A DNA stretch of 64,000 nt from JAFGHJ01 sp964525555. Its GTDB lineage: Bacteria; Hydrothermota; UBA3072. Both the position numbers and the translations under genes were made by a program. The stretch covers positions 47,244 through 111,243 of the forward strand of contig CAZGHN010000008.1 of the NCBI GenBank assembly GCA_964525555.1, read 5' to 3'. The notes beneath the pieces are model-generated. The model was not told where the DNA came from. It saw only the letters and a list, made by a program, of their open reading frames with translations, and made no database searches. Shown piece by piece: positions 59,795 through 64,000 of this stretch. Each line of letters begins with the position of its first letter. The first letter of the stretch is position 1.

Positions 59795-60730
59795 TTATCT
59801 CTGACTTTTTAATGAATCGATAAATGATGATAGAGATTCTTTCCAATGCGGCATTATATCAAGGTTTTGTATCTTAAGCATGTAATTCTCGAGAACTGAA
59901 TTTTTAGGACGTTTTGCAGCTGTTTTGAATTTATCACTGGTAGTCTCTCTAAGTTTTATAGTATCTGAGCCCCCTGGTTCGGAATTTTTTGTTTTTAAAG
60001 TAAAAATACCCTTATCTTTTTCTACCTTGCATCCAATGTTTCTGAAAATTTCAAGAGAAAATTCAAACCATGAACAGGACCCCTGAGAAGTACAATGATA
60101 AGTTCCGTAAAAATCCGTTGGTATCAATTTTTGGATTTGGCTGATTACATTTAAAGTCCAGGTGGGAGAACCAAACTGGTCTTTTACCACTTTTATTTCT
60201 TTCTTTCTCTTCGCCAGATCAATCATTTTTTTTACGAAATTTTTTCCATTTTTACCGTAAAGCCAGCCTATTCTTAATATAAAAAATTTATTTAATTGCT
60301 CTTTTACAAAATTTTCGCCCATAAGTTTTGATAAACCGTAAATGGTTTTGGGGTTGGGAGCGTCGTATTCATAGTATTCTCCTTCTTTCTCTCCATCAAA
60401 AACATAATCAGTACTTATATAGAAGAATTTAGCATCTACTTTTTTTGCTGCTATAGCGATATTTCTTGTTCCTAGTCCATTTACTTTGAATGCCTTTGAT
60501 TTTCCTTTTTCACAACCATCTACGTCAGTATATGCTGCACAGTGAATTATCAGCTTAGGCAATGAGTTTGTTATAAAATTATTAGTCGATTTAAAATCTG
60601 AAATATCAAAGTCTTTCTTATCAACAGCAATAATATTATAATTTTCGGATAAAACCTCTACTAATTCCGAGCCAAGCTGGCCTTCTGCTCCGGTAATTAA
60701 TATTTTTGGTGAATGAATTTCATTAAACAC
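59795..60730 (-). CDS. rfbD: dTDP-4-dehydrorhamnose reductase, GTG leaderless start
   Basis: From GTG 60730 the protein has 311 residues. It has KILITGAEGQLGSELVEVL (NADPH site), IIHCAAYTDVDGCE, YISTDYVFDGEKEGEYYEYDAPNP, YGLSKLMGE (YxxxK), ILRIGWLYGKNGKNFVKKM, DQFGSPTW, GTYHCTSQGSCSWFEF and AAKRPKNSVLEN. It performs the last step to dTDP-L-rhamnose. Relative to common RfbD, about 20 extra residues (TKNSEPGGSDTIKLRETTSD) lie before KFKTAAKRPK. A frame from ATG 60757 exists, but that codon lies in the promoter spacer, while GTG 60730 coincides with the predicted transcription start. Confidence 0.92.
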   Translation of the reverse strand: MFNEIHSPKILITGAEGQLGSELVEVLSENYNIIAVDKKDFDISDFKSTNNFITNSLPKLIIHCAAYTDVDGCEKGKSKAFKVNGLGTRNIAIAAKKVDAKFFYISTDYVFDGEKEGEYYEYDAPNPKTIYGLSKLMGENFVKEQLNKFFILRIGWLYGKNGKNFVKKMIDLAKRKKEIKVVKDQFGSPTWTLNVISQIQKLIPTDFYGTYHCTSQGSCSWFEFSLEIFRNIGCKVEKDKGIFTLKTKNSEPGGSDTIKLRETTSDKFKTAAKRPKNSVLENYMLKIQNLDIMPHWKESLSSFIDSLKSQR

Positions 60731-60735
60731 GTTTA

Positions 60736-60764
60736 AAGATAGAAAAATAAAAAGCATTTGTCAA
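60736..60764 (-). promoter_or_regulatory. Internal promoter of rfbD (leaderless)
   Basis: TTGACA (60764-60759), a 17-bp spacer and TATCTT (60741-60736). The -10 ends five bases before GTG 60730. Confidence 0.75.
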
Positions 60765-60891
60765 TAGGAGATCTTAAGAAGGCGACCACCTATTCCAAAA
60801 AACCAATTATTTAGATAGGATTAACACAAATCATCAAAATAGTAAAACAGTAAAATAGTAAAAATTTGTTAAATCCTAAATCCCGCGAATC

Positions 60892-61938
60892 TCATTCTTG
60901 CTTTTTAAGCCCTTCGTACCACCCAATTGTCTTTTTTAAACCTTCTTTGAAATCTGTTTTTGCCTGAAAGCCGAATTTTTCTTTTGCTCTACTGGTATCA
61001 AGCATTCTACGGGGCTGTCCGTCGGGCTTTGAAGTATCCCATTTGATCTCACCCTGGAAACCGGTTAATTCTACGATCAAATTCACGAGGTCTTTTATCG
61101 TTATTTCGAATCCTGCTCCCAGGTTTACAGGCTCTGATTCGTTGTAAAACTCCGTTGCGAGCAAAATGCCTTCTGCTGCATCCTCGACATATATAAATTC
61201 TCTGCTTGCTTTACCCGTTCCCCAGACTGTTATATGGTCTTTGCCTTCATTTTTTGCGTCCACACATTTTTTAATTAATGCGGGTATTACATGGGACGAT
61301 TTAGGATCGAAATTATCTCCCGGTCCATAAAGGTTCACAGGAAGTAAATATATTCCGTTAAAGCCATACTGCTGCCTGTAAGATTGTAATTGAACAAGCA
61401 ACATTTTCTTTGCAAGACCATAAGGAGCGTTAGTTTCTTCAGGATATCCATCCCAAATGTTCTCTTCTTTAAATGGGACAGGTGTAAATTTCGGATAAGC
61501 GCATATAGTCCCGAGGCAAACAAACTTTTCCAACTCATTTTCCTGTGCGTACTCAATGCTCTGAGAACGTGTTCTCCAGAAAATTCTGGAACAGATACGA
61601 GTATGAATTCTTTGCCGTGCGTATTCAATGAGCTGAATCCCCATAATTGCGTTATCATAGAAAAACTTACCCGGATTCTCCCTGTTGGCTCCGATACCTC
61701 CAACCACTGCAGCAAGATGTATTACAATATCAGGATCTTGACTTTTGTACATTTTTAATATGTCTTCTTTATTGCGAAGGTCAAATTCGGGGAGATCCGC
61801 AATCATTATATTCTTACAACCCCGTTCTTCAAGCTTCCGGACCAAATGAGTCCCCAGGAATCCCTTCCCGCCTGTAACTGTTATTCTCTTTTTATCCCAA
61901 AAACTCCTTTTAGTCTCTTGTCTCTCGTCACTAGTCAT
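60892..61938 (-). CDS. fcl: GDP-L-fucose synthase with 24-residue in-frame insertion
   Basis: The 348-residue SDR has ITVTGGKGFLGTHLVRKLEE, VIHLAAVVGGIGANRENPGKFFYDN, CLGTICAYPKFTPVPFKEEN, PYGLAKKMLLVQLQSYRQQY, LLPVNLYGPGDNFDPKSSHVIPALI and the C-terminal RMLDTSRAKEKFGF. It converts GDP-4-keto-6-deoxymannose, made by Gmd, to GDP-L-fucose. Before the CLGTICAYPK strand it carries IEYA-RQRIHTRICSRIFWRTRSQS-IEYA; the family normally has a single short helix end there. The N-terminal MTSDERQETKRSF is encoded by a GACTAGT-type repeat that supplies the ATG. Confidence 0.92.
   Translation of the reverse strand: MTSDERQETKRSFWDKKRITVTGGKGFLGTHLVRKLEERGCKNIMIADLPEFDLRNKEDILKMYKSQDPDIVIHLAAVVGGIGANRENPGKFFYDNAIMGIQLIEYARQRIHTRICSRIFWRTRSQSIEYAQENELEKFVCLGTICAYPKFTPVPFKEENIWDGYPEETNAPYGLAKKMLLVQLQSYRQQYGFNGIYLLPVNLYGPGDNFDPKSSHVIPALIKKCVDAKNEGKDHITVWGTGKASREFIYVEDAAEGILLATEFYNESEPVNLGAGFEITIKDLVNLIVELTGFQGEIKWDTSKPDGQPRRMLDTSRAKEKFGFQAKTDFKEGLKKTIGWYEGLKKQE
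61546..61630 (-). repeat. Direct-repeat-flanked palindromic insertion inside fcl
   Basis: TGCGTACTCAATG (61546-61558) and TGCGTATTCAATG (61618-61630) are direct repeats with one mismatch, exactly 72 bp apart. The inserted DNA contains two palindromes, GAGAAC-GT-GTTCTC (about 61563-61576) and CCAGAA-AA-TTCTGG (about 61576-61589). Confidence 0.85.
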
Positions 61939-61945
61939 TAGTCCA
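61918..61945 (-). repeat. Heptamer repeat at the fcl start
   Basis: Plus strand GTCTCTTGTCTCTCGTCACT then AGTCATTAGTCC. It encodes the first residues of Fcl on the minus strand and separates it from the four-helix-bundle gene. Confidence 0.8.
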
Positions 61946-62323
61946 TTATCCTTTTTTATCCTTTTCCTTCAAATACTTAATAAATCCTGATAGAAGTTTT
62001 ATTATAATTATTGTCTCTTTATATAATAAGTCGAAGCTATCATTATCTATATACCCTAAATCAAGAGCTACATATAATTGACTCTGGACTTCTGCAGTAG
62101 AACCTCTGGCAATAAATAGAAATTGAGTAAATTCTTTATCTGTTTGTCTTGAATATCCTTCGGCAATGTTACTCATAATGGATAAAGCAGCTCTTCTGAC
62201 CTGATCTTTCAAACTCCAGTCTTTAGAAAACTCTCCAGAACTGCTAACTTTATAAATTTTATTAACAAGTTTTCTCGCTTTTTTCCATGCATCTATCTCT
62301 TCAAAAGATTTTATATTAGATAT
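61946..62323 (-). CDS. Four-helix-bundle protein (S23/IVP family) B, possible ATA start
   Basis: A TTG at 62212 would give only 88 residues, but the frame is open to a stop at 62335-62333 and encodes ISNIKSFEEIDAWKKARKLV then NKIYKVSSSGEFSKDWSLKD, the conserved first helix of the family, before QVRRAALSIMSNIAEGYSRQTDKEFTQFLFIARGSTAEVQSQLYVALDLGYID. No ATG, GTG, TTG or CTG occurs before the TTG. ATA 62323 lies 5 nt after GGGGG and would give 125 residues, close to paralogue A (119). The start codon is therefore unusual or an assembly error hides it. It ends 7 nt before fcl and is bracketed by inverted GACTAGT repeats. Confidence 0.75.
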   Translation of the reverse strand: MSNIKSFEEIDAWKKARKLVNKIYKVSSSGEFSKDWSLKDQVRRAALSIMSNIAEGYSRQTDKEFTQFLFIARGSTAEVQSQLYVALDLGYIDNDSFDLLYKETIIIIKLLSGFIKYLKEKDKKG

Positions 62324-62335
62324 TTTGTCCCCCTA

Positions 62336-62376
62336 TTTTTAGACTAGTGACTAGTGACCAGCGACTAGTGACTAAT
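62336..62376 (-). repeat. Heptamer repeat at the gmd stop
   Basis: Plus strand GACTAGTGACTAGTGACCAG then CGACTAGTGACTAATTC. It contains the TAG stop of gmd and encodes its last residues (RISH). It is the inverted partner of 61918-61945 across the four-helix-bundle gene. Confidence 0.88.
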
Positions 62377-63408
62377 TCTAGGAGCTTCTGCTTTTAAGTC
62401 AGAAGCGACCATAATTTTCACAAGTTCTTTAAACTTAACTTTTGCTTGCCAGCCTAATTTCTTTTTTGCTTTCGAGGCATCCCCGACTAACGATTCGACC
62501 TCGGAGGGCCGGAAATAATTAGAATCAACTTCTACCAATACTCTCCCTGTTTTTTTATCAATACCTTTTTCGTTTACTCCCTTACCCTTCCATTCGAGAC
62601 TTACATTGATATTTTTAAAAGCTTCTTCTGCCAATTCTCTGACCGTGTGAGATTCTCCCGTAGCAATCACATAATCGTCCGGCTTTTCCTGCTGAAGCAT
62701 CAACCACATTGCTTCGACATATTCCGGAGCGTACCCCCAATCTCTTTTTGCATTCAGATTTCCGAGGAATAATTTATCCTGTAAACCATGATGTATTCTG
62801 GCAACAGCACGGGTAACTTTTCTTGAGACAAATCTTTTTCCTCGCCTGGGAGACTCATGATTAAAGAGAATTCCGCTGGAGGCGAATAAATTATATGCTT
62901 CCCTATAATTCACTGTAATCCAGTGAGAATAAACTTTAGCGGCACCATAAGGACTTCTGGGATAGAAAGGCGTAGTTTCCTTCTGTGGTGTTTCGACTGC
63001 CTTTCCGAACATTTCGCTTGATGACGCCTGATAGAAACGGGTTCGCAGCCCCGTTTCTCTTATTGCATCCAGTAGTCTGAGCGTCCCGATAGCATCAACT
63101 TCAGCGGTATATTCCGGAACTTCAAATGAGACTTTTACATGACTTTGAGCTCCTAAATTATATATTTCATCCGGTTTAATCTTTTCAACCAAACGATTCA
63201 AATTACTTGAATCCGTTAAATCGCCGTAATGCAAGAAAAGCCTGATGTTTTTTTCATGCGGGTCTCTGTATATATGGTCTATCCTTTCAGTAGTGAATAC
63301 GCTCGCTCTTCTGATCGTTCCGTGAACTTCATATCTCTTTTTAAGTAAAAATTCAGCCAGGTAGGAACCGTCCTGACCATTTATTCCCGTTATCAATGCT
63401 TTCTTCAT
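62365..63408 (-). CDS. gmd: GDP-mannose 4,6-dehydratase
   Basis: The 347-residue SDR has ALITGINGQDGSYLAEFLLKK, HGTIRRASVFTTERIDHIY, HYGDLTDSSNL, EIYNLGAQSHVKVSFEVPEYTAEVDAIGTLRLLDAI, FYQASSSEMFGK, SPYGAAKVYSHWITVNYREAY, GILFNHESPRRGKRFVSRK and NLNAKRDWGYAPEYVEAMWLMLQ. It makes GDP-4-keto-6-deoxymannose, the substrate of Fcl. The very C-terminus runs into a repeat. AGGAGG is 9 nt before the start. It is first in the minus-strand nucleotide-sugar cluster. Confidence 0.96.
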   Translation of the reverse strand: MKKALITGINGQDGSYLAEFLLKKRYEVHGTIRRASVFTTERIDHIYRDPHEKNIRLFLHYGDLTDSSNLNRLVEKIKPDEIYNLGAQSHVKVSFEVPEYTAEVDAIGTLRLLDAIRETGLRTRFYQASSSEMFGKAVETPQKETTPFYPRSPYGAAKVYSHWITVNYREAYNLFASSGILFNHESPRRGKRFVSRKVTRAVARIHHGLQDKLFLGNLNAKRDWGYAPEYVEAMWLMLQQEKPDDYVIATGESHTVRELAEEAFKNINVSLEWKGKGVNEKGIDKKTGRVLVEVDSNYFRPSEVESLVGDASKAKKKLGWQAKVKFKELVKIMVASDLKAEAPRISH

Positions 63409-63420
63409 TATTATATGCCT

Positions 63421-63457
63421 CCTGTTTTTAATTTAGAAAAACAGGCTATATTGTCAA
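63421..63457 (-). promoter_or_regulatory. gmd promoter with overlapping inverted repeat
   Basis: TTGACA (63457-63452) and TAAATT (63435-63430), spacer 16. A perfect inverted repeat CCTGTTTTT/AAAAACAGG (63421-63429 and 63437-63445) is centred on the -10 and could be an operator. Confidence 0.6.
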
Positions 63458-63802
63458 GCGTATGTTATTTGTTTAATTAGTATTTCGACTTCCTTCTTAT
63501 TTCTGTATTTTAGTCTCATGTTTTTAATTTTGACGTGTGACTCGTGACGCGAGACTCATGACACATTTAATGATATTAATTTAAAATATCAAGATAGATT
63601 GTCAAGGATATATCAATTGATTAATTAGCAATTTAACTATGTTGGACATTTTTGAATTGCTGGCGCAAAATACTAAACTTATTCCTATTTCAGTGTAGGA
63701 AGGTTAAATCAAACGTTGACAAATCTGGCGTTTAGTTTATGTTAAGTGGTAAGGAACCTTAATGGAAAAACTATCCTTTGAGTACAGAGTTTACTTTTTC
63801 AT
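63458..63802. repeat. Gap beyond gmd with heptamers and a plus-strand promoter
   Basis: 63535-63562 is GTGTGACTCGTGACGCGAGA then CTCATGAC (heptamer family). TTGACA (63716-63721) with TATGTT (63738-63743) looks like a plus-strand promoter, followed by an 18-codon frame from ATG 63762 that stops at 63818. No complete gene is visible. Confidence 0.5.
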
Positions 63803-63871
63803 ATGGAAAAATCTATAAAATTATTGTCGGAATATTTCTATCCTGAACCTACAGCTAACGGAGCAATTTAA
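63803..63871 (+). pseudogene. Possible glycosyltransferase N-terminal remnant
   Basis: A 22-codon frame reads MEKSIKLLSEYFYPEPTANG then AI and a stop. IKLLSEYFYPEPTANG resembles the first strand and loop of GT4-type glycosyltransferases (I-L-x-x-x-Y-F-Y-P-E). Nothing recognisable follows up to the right edge, so this looks like a decayed gene start next to the sugar-nucleotide cluster. The evidence is short, and chance similarity is possible. From 63872 to 64000 I see only degenerate repeat words such as CTAAAGACTCCTCACTC. Confidence 0.35.
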
Positions 63872-64000
63872 TTACCCTTTATTTTAGTTTTAAATTAAAT
63901 CTGTTTGAGTAGCTTAAGTGCCTTGCGGCAGACTAAAGACTCCTCACTCTTTAATCAGCGTACAAATACCAATTTCTTAATATCGCGGAATTCACCTGCT

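Noticed and set aside
61335..61715. Frameshift as explanation of the fcl insertion
   Set aside because: The frame is intact on both sides, the insertion is exactly 72 bp and direct repeats flank it.
63417..63445. Hairpin sequestering the gmd ribosome site
   Set aside because: The predicted transcription start falls near 63423, so only part of the inverted repeat would be in the mRNA; an operator is more likely.
4178..64000. CRISPR array as explanation of the repeats
   Set aside because: The repeats are short-period, degenerate and dispersed, with no regular spacer of 30-40 bp and no cas genes.

Overview
The window is AT-rich, densely coded bacterial DNA from a diderm. It encodes an O-antigen ligase, FeoB, a two-membrane type YidC with a periplasmic domain, lipoproteins, beta-barrel-like proteins and a secreted protein with a FlgD/type-IX-like C-terminal sorting segment. 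I see no rRNA, tRNA, CRISPR array, prophage or intact insertion sequence. WG repeats, the sorting segment, abundant secreted proteins and odd intergenic repeats suggest an uncultured lineage of the FCB / WOR-3 / Cloacimonadota type. That placement is a guess from gene style; no marker here fixes it.

Layout. 1-4177 (+): end of a GT2 glycosyltransferase, a GT39-like membrane glycosyltransferase and a YfhO-type protein. 4396-6789 (-): ferrous iron operon (DtxR-type repressor, feoA, feoB) behind a perfect 20-bp palindrome. 7250-10972: lipoprotein, a convergent structured element, a WG-repeat protein and a LarA-like racemase. 11217-20419 (-): phosphorolytic sugar operon (cellobiose phosphorylase, SSS symporter, GPH symporter, GH130, second GH94), with a lipoprotein aldose epimerase divergent to it. 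22352-27543 (+): rnpA-yidD-yidC-jag-mnmE-queA. 27725-34152 (-): two beta-barrel-like proteins, then TPR-ileS-dksA-lspA. 34503-39142 (+): secreted propeller-like protein, lexA-dinB, trpS. 39146-49278 (-): cdd and an Ig-like lipoprotein; rpsP-khpA-trmD-rplS-rnhB-yraN; O-antigen ligase; ruvX-mltG; M23 peptidase with two ECF-type ATPases. 49808-57371: OsmC-like protein, a ClpB-like AAA+, glycerate 2-kinase, M48 peptidase (-), a GH63-like hydrolase and a cold-shock protein. 57493-63408 (-): gmd, four-helix-bundle gene, fcl, rfbD, rfbC, four-helix-bundle gene, rfbB, for GDP-fucose and dTDP-rhamnose.

The intergenic DNA is the strangest part. Nearly every gap contains degenerate short-period arrays (units of 7, 8 or 10 bp), and many gaps contain a mini-hairpin whose arms change in a compensatory way. 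These arrays also reach into genes: three in-frame heptamer arrays lie in loops of RfbB, the fcl start and the gmd and rfbC stops lie in them, and both four-helix-bundle genes are bracketed by inverted copies. A separate 72-bp in-frame insertion lies in fcl.

Initiation also looks unusual. At least seven genes have a clear -35/-10 pair ending 0-6 nt before the start codon (leaderless). Three genes (cellobiose phosphorylase, cytidine deaminase, one four-helix-bundle protein) have full-length frames whose only sensible starts are ATT or ATA. Several start sites are corrected below on this evidence.
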